From Pirellulales bacterium (GTDB lineage: Bacteria > Planctomycetota > Planctomycetia > Pirellulales > JAICIG01), in the NCBI GenBank assembly GCA_025927475.1, contig JAICLL010000019.1, forward strand, positions 1 through 57,091: a DNA stretch of 57,091 bases, written 5' to 3'. The notes beneath the pieces were generated by a model that was not told where the DNA came from, did not search any database, and was given only the letters and a program-made list of their open reading frames with translations. A program made the translations under genes and the position numbers. Shown here piece after piece: positions 7,897 through 15,993 of this stretch (position 1 is the first letter of the stretch; each line of letters starts with the position of its first letter).

Positions 7897-8586
7897 ATGG
7901 CGCGTAAGCAGCCTGGGCAGAAATTCTTGGGAAGCCAGAAATGGCTGCAAGTACTGGTCAACGACCAACGCGATTTGGCTAACCGAAAGTTCGCTGAGGC
8001 GCTCGGCCTTTCTGCGGAGAATAGCGTTCATTGGAAGTCGCCGCTACGGACGGACGGCTATGCCGAGTATAGCGACGGCGACGCGTTCGGTTTGCTTGGG
8101 GTAAGCTTCAGCAAAACAGCCCTGGAGCAATTTTGGCCGGTAAGAGGGGGGCCTTGCTGGGATGCGCTCGCGGTGGCGGGGCAAGCGCCTGGCAAGCCAA
8201 TCTTGGTTGAGGCGAAGTCGCATCTCTGCGAGCTTTGCTCGGCCGAATGCGGGGCCGAGGACGAGTCGCTGCGCGTGATTAAAGCGAGCCTGGGCAAGAC
8301 GAAGGCGTTCCTCGGATCGACCACGCGAACGAATTGGTCCAAGAGCTATTATCAGTACGCCAACCGCCTGGCGCATCTGTATTTACTGCGCGAACTTAAT
8401 GGCCTCGACGCCTATCTGGTGTTCATCTATTTTCTGAACGATGAAGAAATGGGAGGTCCGCGAACCATCGAAGAATGGAAGACGGTCATCAGACTGGCGG
8501 AGCGCAGCCTCGGCGTCCATGGACACCCATTTCTAGCGTATGCGCCGGCAGTTTTCATTGATGTCAGAGAACTGCGAGGCGGATAA
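7897..8586 (+). CDS. Hypothetical protein, probable PD-(D/E)XK-like fold
   Basis: The product of 229 residues contains CWDALAVAG, and a strand ILVEAKSH follows about 10 residues later. This gives the Asp and Glu-x-Lys of a PD-(D/E)XK site. Downstream are YYQYANRLAHLYLLRELNG and a hydrophobic strand YLVFIYFLND, features I recall from a widespread uncharacterised bacterial family. The start ATG has GGGAG about 12 bases upstream. The gene lies 59 bases after the preceding nuclease-like gene on the same strand and ends before a convergent operon. It might cut or bind nucleic acid. No toxin or methylase is directly adjacent. Confidence 0.65.
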   Translation: MARKQPGQKFLGSQKWLQVLVNDQRDLANRKFAEALGLSAENSVHWKSPLRTDGYAEYSDGDAFGLLGVSFSKTALEQFWPVRGGPCWDALAVAGQAPGKPILVEAKSHLCELCSAECGAEDESLRVIKASLGKTKAFLGSTTRTNWSKSYYQYANRLAHLYLLRELNGLDAYLVFIYFLNDEEMGGPRTIEEWKTVIRLAERSLGVHGHPFLAYAPAVFIDVRELRGG

Positions 8587-8621
8587 CCCCGTCGAGAAGA
8601 CGGGGCCGGCGCAGCCTCCAG

Positions 8622-9446
8622 TTATCTTTTCTCGTTCTTTAGGCGCTCCAGCAGCGCCCCGACTTCGATGTTCATCCGCCGTGACGCGCTCACGCGGTCC
8701 AGCGCGGCCAACTGAGGAGCGAACTCGGGTGGCTGCTCGTTCAACGAACGCAGGAACTCCTGGCCCAAAAAGGCAACCTGAAGATAGGTTCCAACGCGAT
8801 ATCCGGGGATCGATGAAAAGACGTGGCCCACGGCAACGTGTACCTGCTCGGCGCCGTCATGACCTTCCACCTCGATCGGCTTGCGCAGGAGAAACAACCA
8901 CCAATCGACCGGCGCGTTGTCGACGCGCGGAGTATGGGCCAACGTGAGCGACCCGAGCGATCGAATGGGCCACTGCCACGCCGTCCGCGAGAGGCCATAG
9001 AAGTGCTCGCCGAGCACGAACGCCGTCAGCCAGGTTTCGAGCGGCGCGCCGGGGTAATCGGCGCTCAACATGCGCGATACCGCGACGTAAAGCAGAAACG
9101 AGCCGGACGACCAGAACGGTTCGGAGACTTTAGCAGGCCAGTCGGCCAAGAGTGTCTGCATTCGCTCCGCCCCAAACGCGGTGCTCTGCCTGTGCCATCG
9201 ATTGAGCGGTGACACAAGGCCCACGCGGTCGGGCGAGAACGGATGAAAGCCGCTGCGGACCGATTGCCACGATCGAGGCAGGCCGAGAGCCGCCAAGTGT
9301 TCGGTTTTCGCCAATAACCGCTCGTAAGGCGTGGGCGGCTGGCCGAGGAGGGCCGCCGGCAAGTTGGCCGAAACGGCGCCGCCCGCGCAGGCGCCGCCCA
9401 GGCCCAGCCCGCCGCGCGTCAAAAAGCATCGTCGATTCAAAACCAT
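8622..9446 (-). CDS. Tat-exported hypothetical protein (paralogue of the next gene)
   Basis: The product has 274 residues and begins with a twin-arginine signal (NRRCFLTRGGLGLGG) followed by a hydrophobic Gly/Ala stretch, so it is probably folded in the cytoplasm and exported. The mature part shares many blocks with the adjacent upstream gene: HLAALGLPR, GFHPFSPDR, LGEHFYGL, PVDWWLFLLR and FLGQEFLRSL. I do not recognise the family. It starts 3 bases after that paralogue's stop and is the last gene of a four-gene operon on the minus strand. Tandem duplication within the operon is the likely origin. The conserved Trp pairs and His-Pro-Phe could be structural; no catalytic signature is evident. 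Confidence 0.75.
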   Translation of the reverse strand: MVLNRRCFLTRGGLGLGGACAGGAVSANLPAALLGQPPTPYERLLAKTEHLAALGLPRSWQSVRSGFHPFSPDRVGLVSPLNRWHRQSTAFGAERMQTLLADWPAKVSEPFWSSGSFLLYVAVSRMLSADYPGAPLETWLTAFVLGEHFYGLSRTAWQWPIRSLGSLTLAHTPRVDNAPVDWWLFLLRKPIEVEGHDGAEQVHVAVGHVFSSIPGYRVGTYLQVAFLGQEFLRSLNEQPPEFAPQLAALDRVSASRRMNIEVGALLERLKNEKR

Positions 9447-9449
9447 GAG

Positions 9450-10268
9450 CTACCGTTTTTCCTTCTGTAAACGCTGGAGCACCAGCGCCATTTCAAGGTT
9501 CATCCAGCGGGCCGCGTCGACGCGATCCATGGCGGCCACCTCGGCGACGAAGTCTGGATTTTCCGCCAGCGAGCGCAACCATTCATGGCCCAAAAAGCCG
9601 ACGTCGCAGTAATTGCTCGATGACTCACGCGGGCCCGCGTACACCTGGCCTAGCGCGAGATGAGGCCGCTCGACGCCGAAAAACGTCTCCACCGCCGGAG
9701 GATCGCGCAACACGAACAGCCACCAATCGACGGGCGGATTGACCACGCGCGTCTCCCCCGGCGAAAAATGGAGCGAGACCAGCCATTTTATCTGGCCATC
9801 GGGGAACAGGCCGTAGAACTGCTCGCCGAGGGCCAACGATCTCAGCCAATCTTCGGCCGGCATGCCCGGATAGTAGGCGCTCAGGGCTTTTGCGACTTCG
9901 ATGTACAGCCGGAAGGCATCGGGCGACCAAAAAGATTCGGGCACATCCGGCGGTCTGTCTCGCAACGACTCTCGAATTCGACCAGCGTAACCGGCGACCA
10001 CGCGCGGACTCGGCCAGCCATCGGCCGGCAGAAACGCGATGCGGTCGGGCGAGAAGGGATGAAAGCCGAGGCGGACTGATTCCCAGCACCGCGGCAAACC
10101 GAGTGCGGCCAGGTGCGTCGTCTCGGCGATTACTCGCTCGTAAGGCTCGAGCGGCTGGCCGGCAAGCGCCGCCAGCGAGCCGCGGGGCACGCCGCCCGCC
10201 GCGAAGGCGCCGCCCGCAGTCAGGGTCAGCCCACCGTGCGTCAAAAAACGGCGTCGGTTTAAGGTCAT
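9450..10268 (-). CDS. Tat-exported hypothetical protein (paralogue of 8622-9446)
   Basis: The 272-residue product starts with NRRRFLTHGGLTL, a twin-arginine signal, followed by an Ala/Gly-rich hydrophobic region and a likely cleavage site near residue 30. It shares with its neighbour the blocks HLAALGLPR, GFHPFSPDR, LGEQFYGL, PVDWWLFVLRD and FLGHEWLRSLAE. The gene begins 7 bases after the stop of the upstream gene and ends 3 bases before the paralogue starts. The family is not recognised. The two copies may form a heterodimer or serve slightly different substrates; that is speculation. Confidence 0.75.
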   Translation of the reverse strand: MTLNRRRFLTHGGLTLTAGGAFAAGGVPRGSLAALAGQPLEPYERVIAETTHLAALGLPRCWESVRLGFHPFSPDRIAFLPADGWPSPRVVAGYAGRIRESLRDRPPDVPESFWSPDAFRLYIEVAKALSAYYPGMPAEDWLRSLALGEQFYGLFPDGQIKWLVSLHFSPGETRVVNPPVDWWLFVLRDPPAVETFFGVERPHLALGQVYAGPRESSSNYCDVGFLGHEWLRSLAENPDFVAEVAAMDRVDAARWMNLEMALVLQRLQKEKR

Positions 10269-10275
10269 GCGAGGT

Positions 10276-10830
10276 TTAGCTCCAATCGAGCGAGGAAGCC
10301 TGAACGCTTTTGATTTTCAAATCGCGCCCCAAGGCGCGGCTGAGTGCTTCGGGCTGGCCGGCGATGCACTGCTCGTGCTCGTCGAACAGGGCCGGAGTCG
10401 CGCGGGGCAGGTTGAAGGCGCGGCGGACGACGGCCAGACCGCCCGAGCGGCGCGGGGCGTCTCCGCCGTGATACAGGGCTACTTGGCCGGTGTCGGCGCG
10501 CCGGGCTACCCGGCCGCGCGGCAGCGAATAGCATTCGATCGCGGCAAGCCGCCGCCGCCAGCCCGTTTCGAGCGCGTCTCGCACGTGCCGCCAGATGCGC
10601 ACATGGTCGGACGGCGAGCGCCAACAGTCGTAAAAGGCGTGTACCTGCCAGACGACGCCGCCATCGGCCGGCATCGGCGCCCAATACCAGCCGCCGGTCA
10701 ACGGACCAGCGTCCGCCGCCCGGAGCGTCAATTCGCGCAGTTCACGTCGCCGGGCCTCGCGCGCGGCGCGCGAAACGATCGCCGCGGCGAGACGGTCCAG
10801 ATCGACGGAGGTGGGGTCAAATGTTTCCAT
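10276..10830 (-). CDS. Hypothetical protein, second gene of the unknown operon
   Basis: The 184-residue product is Arg-rich, with an N-terminal helix (LDRLAAAIVSRAAREARRR), a segment GGWYWAPMPADGGVVWQVHAFYDCW and a C-terminal DLKIKS. It has no signal peptide or membrane segment and is not a family I recognise. It sits 42 bases after the coiled-coil gene (10873-11274) and 7 bases before the Tat-exported paralogues, so all four genes are probably co-transcribed. No motif shows an enzymatic role. Confidence 0.65.
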   Translation of the reverse strand: METFDPTSVDLDRLAAAIVSRAAREARRRELRELTLRAADAGPLTGGWYWAPMPADGGVVWQVHAFYDCWRSPSDHVRIWRHVRDALETGWRRRLAAIECYSLPRGRVARRADTGQVALYHGGDAPRRSGGLAVVRRAFNLPRATPALFDEHEQCIAGQPEALSRALGRDLKIKSVQASSLDWS

Positions 10831-10872
10831 CGCAGGGTGGGTTAGGAGGCACTGCTCTCTGTGGCCAACTGC

Positions 10873-11274
10873 TCACTGTGGCCAATTGTCGTCGACGATG
10901 AGCACGATCTGCTCGAGGCACGAATCATCCGCCTGACGCGCCCGGGGGCGAATCGGTTCGCTCGACGGATGTGAAGCCGCGACGCGATCGGCGAGCAACG
11001 GCTGGCCGGGCGTCGACGGCCCGCCGCACAAACGGCAAGGCGACGTCTCTGGGCGAGGCAGGGCCGCACGCGCCATCGCGCCAATCGTCTTTTGTTTGGC
11101 CAGCTCGGCCGTGAGCCGGGCGACTTCTTGCTTGAGTTCGGCCAGTTCGGAGCGCAGGTCATACGCTCCGCCCAGCTCGAAACTGAGATGTTGCCGCGCT
11201 CGCAGCAGGTAGCCGTCGTGGAATTGCTCGCTTCGTACCCGCCGGAAGCGAAGCAGGGGTCGGACAAAGGTCAT
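10873..11274 (-). CDS. Small coiled-coil protein with CxxC motif, first gene of the unknown operon
   Basis: The ATG at 11274 has a strong AGGAG just 4 bases upstream, which decides this start within a much longer non-coding open frame. The 133 residues contain a short coiled coil (DLRSELAELKQEVARLTAEL, about 39-58) and then a motif CRLCGGPS that could bind metal. The C-terminus ends in EQIVLIVDDNWPQ. Nothing further is recognisable. The gene is followed on the same strand by three more genes with small gaps, so it probably heads that operon. Confidence 0.6.
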   Translation of the reverse strand: MTFVRPLLRFRRVRSEQFHDGYLLRARQHLSFELGGAYDLRSELAELKQEVARLTAELAKQKTIGAMARAALPRPETSPCRLCGGPSTPGQPLLADRVAASHPSSEPIRPRARQADDSCLEQIVLIVDDNWPQ

Positions 11275-11564
11275 AGATCTCCTGGGGTCAAAGGTCGGGG
11301 CCAAAGGGCCGGAAAGGCGAAGTGATCGAGCGCACTTGGTGATTGAAAAAATGGAGCGCACTCGCAAGAACATGGATCGGTTCAAGGCGTTAGTCTCACC
11401 TGCCCATGTGGGCGGATGATCGCCAGTCACCCCATCACGGGGCCTGTGTTTCTTCGAGTGAGTGCGTTCCATACGTCTATTAGTACCCGATGACTGTGAC
11501 AGCGGTGGGTCACGAGCGGACGAGAATCGGCGTTTTGTCACTGGAACGCCGCGGAGGGCATCCA

Positions 11565-12236
11565 CTACCAATGCGTTTTGTGCGGCGTTTTCAGGCGCCC
11601 GGCATCGTCGGCTTGCCAGAGGGCGCCGGTCGTCACGTCGAGTGCGGTCAGCCAGCCGCCGTCGCAGCAGTTGGTGTCGAGACAGATGAGGTGGCCAAGG
11701 TTCAGAAGATCGGCCTGCGGCGTATGCCCGACGACGGCCGTCTTGCCAGAAACGTGCGCGGCTGGCACGGAATCGCGCAACGAGAGCCAGCGCAGCGTTT
11801 CGGTGTTCTGGCCGGTCAACGGCACGTCTGGCCGATAATTGGCATGCACGAAAAAATGGTGCTCGGTCTCGTAATAATCCAGGCACGACTGAAGGAAGCT
11901 GAAATGGCGGCGCGGCACGGCGTTTAGCCCTGAGCCGTCGCCGTAAGAATCGATCGCCACTTGCCCGCCGCATTGCAGCCAGAACCGCAGGTCGTCGCGG
12001 CCGCCGCGCGCGTGGAGCATCATCTCGTCGTGGTTGCCCAAGATGGGGACCAGGCGGCAGCGATCGCCCAGCGCAATCAGCTCGTCGAGCACGCCGCGCG
12101 AGTCGTGTCCGCGGTCGACATAGTCGCCCAGCGCGACGATGGTATCCTCTGGCCGCGGGTCGATCGCATTTACGAGCGCGCGCAGGGCCGCCGAGCAGCC
12201 GTGGATGTCGCCGATCGCAATGAGCCGCGCGGGCAT
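11565..12236 (-). CDS. Metallophosphatase of the PPP / ApaH-like family
   Basis: The 223-residue protein has all the metal-site motifs of PPP-type phosphatases in order: GDIHG (9-13), GDYVDRG (about 37-43), GNHDEM (about 67-72), a distal His in FFVHANY, and VVGHTP. It could dephosphorylate Ser/Thr residues or cleave diadenosine tetraphosphate; the length is close to lambda-type phosphatases and shorter than ApaH. It lies 45 bases after the WYL regulator on the same strand, following GDPD, so the three may be one transcript. Substrate cannot be told from sequence alone. Confidence 0.9.
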   Translation of the reverse strand: MPARLIAIGDIHGCSAALRALVNAIDPRPEDTIVALGDYVDRGHDSRGVLDELIALGDRCRLVPILGNHDEMMLHARGGRDDLRFWLQCGGQVAIDSYGDGSGLNAVPRRHFSFLQSCLDYYETEHHFFVHANYRPDVPLTGQNTETLRWLSLRDSVPAAHVSGKTAVVGHTPQADLLNLGHLICLDTNCCDGGWLTALDVTTGALWQADDAGRLKTPHKTHW

Positions 12237-12281
12237 GATGGCTTATCGTAGCACAAGCGGGCGGCGCAGGGAGTATGCCTG

Positions 12282-13361
12282 CTACTCGGCGTTCAACTGC
12301 AACGCTTGCCGCAGATGCTCGAGCACCAAATCGCGCAGTTCTTTGGGGCGAACGACTTTGGCCCGGCCCGACCAGCTCAGCACCCAATGCACGATTTCGT
12401 CGAGGCCATCGACGCGAAAGCTCAGGGTGACGCTGCCGTCGCGGTGTTTTTTCGCGCGTTGCGTATGGTGCCACAAGGTTTCGAGGACCAGCGGCGCCGC
12501 CTCTGGGTTGAACGCGATTTCGACGTCGTAGGTTTTCTCGCCACGAAACACGGCCCAAGCATTGCCGAAGTAGGCGCGCAAGTCGAAATCGTCGGGCGTT
12601 TGGGCAGGGAGTCTCGTCTCCTCCAGCGAGCTAAACCGTGCGATGCGATAGGTCTTGGGCCGTTTGGCATCGTCGGGCCGAGCGATGAGGTACCATGCCT
12701 GTTTGATCAGGCAGAGCCGGTAGGGGTGCAGCCGCAGCCGCTCGGGTGTGGCCTGGTAGGGGCTGACGTAGTCGCCGCTGACCTGGCGCTGAGTCAGCAG
12801 CGCATGTTGTACCTTCCGCATGACGTCTTGCGAGCGGCTATGGTCGGCCAACGATAGACTGAACGCTCCGACGAGCCGCTCGGTGTTGGTGAGAATCTGC
12901 ACGCCCAATTCGCCCTGGGGATGCTTCGAATGAAGCTGCGCCTGCAGGGCGTTGGTCATGCGCCGAGCGCCACGGGCAGGCTCAAGCCCCGGAGCCAGCG
13001 CGATAATGCCCGCCATCACCTGGCCGAGCAGTTCGTCGTCGGAGAGCTTGGTGATGGCGAACGGGAACTTCGACTTCGCCTGTAAGCGATATCTCTTATC
13101 TTGCTTGCCAGCTTCCCAGCGATAACCAGCCGCCTCGAGCACGCGAAGGTCGCGGCGGATGGTCCGGGTGCTTATTCCCAACGTCTTCGACAGGTCATGT
13201 AGGGCAACGCCGTTCGTGTCGGCAAGCATTTCAAGAAGTCGTAGCACGCGTGCCAGCCGTGCCGCCTGATTTTCACGGCGCTCGCCGTCCGACGATTGCC
13301 GCTCGACGCGTTCGCTGGGAAGTCGGGCTTTTTCGCTTTCGACGCGGGGCGATTTTGCCAT
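12282..13361 (-). CDS. DeoR-type helix-turn-helix regulator with WYL domain
   Basis: The product (359 residues from ATG 13361) starts with a polar, charged tail, then a winged helix reading RVLRLLEMLADTN, HDLSKTLGISTRTIRRDLRV (recognition helix) and AAGYRW. The C-terminal half carries a WYL-type domain: the family triad reads AWYLIARPDD here, followed by RIARFSSLEE and the C-terminal LVLEHLRQAL. WYL domains bind nucleic-acid or nucleotide ligands and often control stress or defence genes. I chose ATG 13361 over 13403 because the earlier one would overlap GDPD. A gap of 16 bases follows GDPD. The regulated genes are unknown; the adjacent phosphatase is the nearest candidate. Confidence 0.88.
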   Translation of the reverse strand: MAKSPRVESEKARLPSERVERQSSDGERRENQAARLARVLRLLEMLADTNGVALHDLSKTLGISTRTIRRDLRVLEAAGYRWEAGKQDKRYRLQAKSKFPFAITKLSDDELLGQVMAGIIALAPGLEPARGARRMTNALQAQLHSKHPQGELGVQILTNTERLVGAFSLSLADHSRSQDVMRKVQHALLTQRQVSGDYVSPYQATPERLRLHPYRLCLIKQAWYLIARPDDAKRPKTYRIARFSSLEETRLPAQTPDDFDLRAYFGNAWAVFRGEKTYDVEIAFNPEAAPLVLETLWHHTQRAKKHRDGSVTLSFRVDGLDEIVHWVLSWSGRAKVVRPKELRDLVLEHLRQALQLNAE

Positions 13362-13377
13362 GCTGGTTTGGCGATGT

Positions 13378-14124
13378 TCAGTGGGTTGCCGGCTTGATTG
13401 CACCCGGCACGTTGCTGATCAGCCCGTCGATGCCCCAGGCGATCAACTCGGCGGCACGGGCTGGTTCGTCTACCGTCCAAACCCAGGCCTTGAAGCCGGC
13501 CGAATGCACCAGCCGCACGTGCTCCGCGGTGACATAGTCGTTGTCCCAACCGATCACGCGGGCGCCAACTTGCCGGGCCGCGGCCAGATGCTCGGGCGTG
13601 AGTATGTCGGTGCCTAAAGCGCCCAGCGGCAACTCGGGCGCGAGATGATGGCACTCGGCCAGAAAAGGCCAATCGAAACCGGTCACGACGCAACGATCGA
13701 CCACGTTCAGCCGTCGCAGCAGCCCGACGCAGGTGGCCGCGTCGCCGCTTTTGCGCTCGATCATGCAGCCGGCCCGCGGGCAAATCAGCCGCAAGGCTTC
13801 CTCGAGCCTGGCGATGTGCGTGCCGCGAAAGGCCTGGCCGAACCAGCCGCCCGCGTCGAGCTGTTTTAGCTCGGCCCAAGTTCGCCGGGCAAGCAATTGG
13901 TTTGTGCCGCCCCAGACGTGGCAGGCGTCGGTGCAGCGGTCAAGTTCTTCATCGTGAAACACCACCGGCACGCCGTCGGCCGAGTGGTGATAGTCGAGCT
14001 CGACCAGATCGACGCCCAGCTTCAACGCCGACTCAAACGCCGGCAGGGTGTTTTCAGGCGCCGCGCGGCTATTGCCGCGATGAGCGAGAAGGAGAGGTTT
14101 TGCAGAGTCGATGAGCGACGGCAT
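13378..14124 (-). CDS. Glycerophosphodiester phosphodiesterase family protein
   Basis: This enzyme family hydrolyses glycerophosphodiesters to glycerol 3-phosphate and an alcohol. From ATG 14124 the protein has 248 residues and begins MPSLIDSAKPLLLAHRG, with the family His-Arg-Gly and ENTLPAFESAL motif, ELDYHHSADGVPVVFHDEELDR, and the late motifs GWDNDYVTAE and KAWVWTVDEP. The open frame reaches back to 14271, but that part is encoded by intergenic repeats (14166-14242), so I reject it as coding. No signal peptide is present, which suggests a cytoplasmic enzyme, closer to UgpQ than GlpQ. The gene is followed by the WYL regulator after 16 bases. Confidence 0.9.
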   Translation of the reverse strand: MPSLIDSAKPLLLAHRGNSRAAPENTLPAFESALKLGVDLVELDYHHSADGVPVVFHDEELDRCTDACHVWGGTNQLLARRTWAELKQLDAGGWFGQAFRGTHIARLEEALRLICPRAGCMIERKSGDAATCVGLLRRLNVVDRCVVTGFDWPFLAECHHLAPELPLGALGTDILTPEHLAAARQVGARVIGWDNDYVTAEHVRLVHSAGFKAWVWTVDEPARAAELIAWGIDGLISNVPGAIKPATH

Positions 14125-14165
14125 GGCGGTGGCGAATCGGTCACAGGCGGTCGCATCGAAATAAA

Positions 14166-14242
14166 GTAGCCCCGGCACTCCGTGACGGGGACCGCGGTCG
14201 CCAGCGGCGACCGCCACTCCGCCACGGAGTGTCGGAGCTACC
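14166..14242. repeat. Dispersed palindromic repeat, family B, copy 1
   Basis: The arms GTAGCCCCGGCACTCCGTG and CACGGAGTGTCGGAGCTAC are inverted repeats (17 of 19 pair), with an inner small palindrome GGTCGCC...GGCGACC. A second copy in the opposite orientation lies at 15910-15987, so frr and pyrH are bracketed by inverted copies. Confidence 0.85.
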
Positions 14243-14259
14243 GTGGCGGCACCGTCGTT

Positions 14260-14289
14260 CGGGAACGGCACAGACTCCGTTCTCTACAG
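14260..14289. repeat. Dispersed repeat, family C (CGGGAACGGCAC...), copy 1
   Basis: Pattern: CGGGAACGGCAC, then AGACTCCGTTCTCTACAG. Related copies occur at 25860-25889, 34126-34154 (reverse) and 34294-34322, all between genes. Confidence 0.75.
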
Positions 14290-14392
14290 ACGTCAGCGCT
14301 GAATTCGATCGTCAAAACCGAGCAACGCCTGCGCAACCGAGGACGCTGACACTACGATCCCTGAATCCCGAATGCTGAATCCCGACCCCTGC

Positions 14393-14953
14393 CTAGTCCT
14401 CCATCACCTCTTGCTCTTTGGCCTTCGCCAGATCGCCGGCGCGGTTCTCGTATTTCTTGGTCATCTCTTGAATCTCGTCCTTGAGCTTGTCGCGGTCGTC
14501 TTCCGAGAGCGTCTTGTCTTTCTGCTCCTGATCGGCCAGCTTGTTGCCGTCGCGGCGGACGTTGCGAATGGCCACCTTCGCCTCTTCGGTCAGCTCTTTG
14601 ATGCGGCCCACCAGCCTGCGGCGGGTTTCGGTGGAAAGGGCGGGCACGTTCAGCCGGATCAACTTGCCGTCGTTCATCGGCGTCAGGCCCAGCCCGCTGG
14701 CCAAAATCGCCTTTTCGATGTCCTTGAGCGTGCCGGGGTCGAAGGGCCGAATGACAATTTGCGTCGGCTCGGGGGCGCCGACCGTGGCCAACTGCTTCAG
14801 CGGCGTCGGCGAGCCGTAAGCCTCGACACGCAACGAATCGACCAGGCCGGGGTTGGCACGGCCCGTGCGAATGCCGGCCAGGGAGTGCTTGAGCACGTCG
14901 GCCGCTTTTTCCATTCGTTCTTCGACGTCGAGCAGAATCTCTTCGGCACTCAT
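14393..14953 (-). CDS. frr: Ribosome recycling factor
   Basis: Frr and EF-G split the ribosome after termination so it can be reused. The 186-residue product has the family length and signatures: an N-terminal helix EERMEKAADVLKHSLAGIRTGRANP, LKQLATVG, TQIVIRPFDPGTLKDIEKAI, GLTPMNDGKLIRLNVPALSTE and the C-terminal three-helix bundle with VAIRNVRRDGNKLADQEQK. It follows pyrH by 48 bases on the same strand, the conserved order of this operon. A palindromic repeat (14969-14990) lies in the gap between them. The start MSAEEILLD fits the family. Confidence 0.97.
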   Translation of the reverse strand: MSAEEILLDVEERMEKAADVLKHSLAGIRTGRANPGLVDSLRVEAYGSPTPLKQLATVGAPEPTQIVIRPFDPGTLKDIEKAILASGLGLTPMNDGKLIRLNVPALSTETRRRLVGRIKELTEEAKVAIRNVRRDGNKLADQEQKDKTLSEDDRDKLKDEIQEMTKKYENRAGDLAKAKEQEVMED

Positions 14954-14968
14954 TTGAGACCTCTTATG

Positions 14969-14990
14969 GGACGGCCTAGGAAGGCCATCC
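14969..14990. repeat. Dispersed repeat, family F (GGACGGCCTAGG...), single arm
   Basis: The arm GGACGGCCTAGGAAGGCCAT followed by CC recurs at 54551-54572, and in part at 41921-41938. At 54518-54572 it forms a hairpin of two arms. Here one arm sits in the pyrH-frr gap, just upstream of frr. Confidence 0.75.
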
Positions 14991-15001
14991 TCCTAACCTT
15001 A

Positions 15002-15757
15002 TTATTCCCTGCGGCTGCTTTCCAAAACTTCGCTGCCGATGCGAGTGCCAACCTTTTCGCCGGCCACCGCCCGCACGATGTTGCCTTCTTTCTTGAAGTT
15101 GAACACCAGAATCGGCATATTGTGCTCCATGCACTGGGTGATGGCCGTGGGGTCCATCACTCGCAAGTTTTGCTCGCGGACCTGCGAATAGCTCAGTTCG
15201 CTGTAGAGCACGGCGTGCGGATTCTTTTCGGGATCGTCGCTGTAGACGCCATCGACGCGAGTGGCCTTCAGCAGCACGTCGGCCTCCAACTCCAAGGCCC
15301 TCTGGGCGGCGGCGGTGTCGGTGGTGACAAAGGGGCTGCCCGTGCCGCAAGCCAGAATGACAATACGGCCCTTTTCCAGGTGCCGGCGGGCGCGGCGGCG
15401 AATGTAGGGTTCGGCCACGCCGTCCATGCGGATGGCGGTTGAAAGCCGCGTCTCGCAGCCGAGTGATTCCAGGGCGTCTTGCAGGGCCAAGCCGTTGATG
15501 ACGGTGGCCAGCATGCCCATATAGTGGGCGGTGGCCTCTTGAATGCTGGTGCTGGCCGAGGTGAACTGCGCACCCCGCAAGATGTTGCCGCCGCCGATGA
15601 CGATAGCAATCTGCACGCCCCGCTTGGCGGCCTGCGAAGTTTGCCGGGCGATATGCACCACCTCTTCCATGCTGATGCCGCGTTCACCCGCCCGGCTAAA
15701 GCTTTCGCCGGACAGTTTGAGAACGACGCGACGATGGGCGGTGTTGGTGGCGGACAT
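15002..15757 (-). CDS. pyrH: UMP kinase
   Basis: UMP kinase phosphorylates UMP to UDP with ATP, feeding pyrimidine nucleotide and sugar-nucleotide synthesis; the bacterial enzyme is hexameric and belongs to the amino-acid-kinase fold. The 251-residue protein has [10 protein letters not shown] near the start, [10 protein letters not shown] (nucleotide binding), [48 protein letters not shown] and [20 protein letters not shown]. It lies between tsf and frr on the same strand, as in many bacteria. The gap to tsf is 236 bases and contains two dispersed repeats, so the two pairs may be separate transcripts. Confidence 0.97.
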   Translation of the reverse strand: MSATNTAHRRVVLKLSGESFSRAGERGISMEEVVHIARQTSQAAKRGVQIAIVIGGGNILRGAQFTSASTSIQEATAHYMGMLATVINGLALQDALESLGCETRLSTAIRMDGVAEPYIRRRARRHLEKGRIVILACGTGSPFVTTDTAAAQRALELEADVLLKATRVDGVYSDDPEKNPHAVLYSELSYSQVREQNLRVMDPTAITQCMEHNMPILVFNFKKEGNIVRAVAGEKVGTRIGSEVLESSRRE

Positions 15758-15823
15758 GGATGAATGACTTCCGGATGATGATTCTTAAAGGTGACGCTCT
15801 CGATGTCCGGTGCGATTGCAAAT

Positions 15824-15854
15824 GGTGGGACTCGCCGCGCTCGGCCCATCCTAC
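15824..15854. repeat. Dispersed repeat, family A (GTAGGGTGGGCC...), reverse copy
   Basis: The reverse complement of this segment reads GTAGGATGGGCCGAGCGCGG followed by CGAGTCCCACC. It is the same family as 32615-32645, 32686-32716 and 36034-36064. It lies in the tsf-pyrH gap. Confidence 0.8.
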
Positions 15855-15909
15855 GGCCTCGGCCCATGCAACAACGCTATAGCGTTCATCCGCGACGGAC
15901 GCCGCCCCG

Positions 15910-15987
15910 GTAGCTCCGACACTCCGTGGCGGAGACCCCCGGTCGCCTTCGGCGACCGCTAACCCCGTCACGGAGTGCCGGGGCTAC
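15910..15987. repeat. Dispersed palindromic repeat, family B, copy 2 (inverted)
   Basis: The arms GTAGCTCCGACACTCCGTGG and the complementary end CACGGAGTGCCGGGGCTAC match copy 1 at 14166-14242 in reverse orientation. The inner part is GGTCGCC...GGCGACC. It is close to the end of tsf. Confidence 0.85.
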
Positions 15988-15993
15988 CCTAGC

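Noticed and set aside
10873..12558. Open frame of 561 codons on the minus strand
   Set aside because: Only its last 133 codons have a strong Shine-Dalgarno and protein-like composition. The rest is Arg/Ala/Pro-rich and overlaps the phosphatase and WYL genes.
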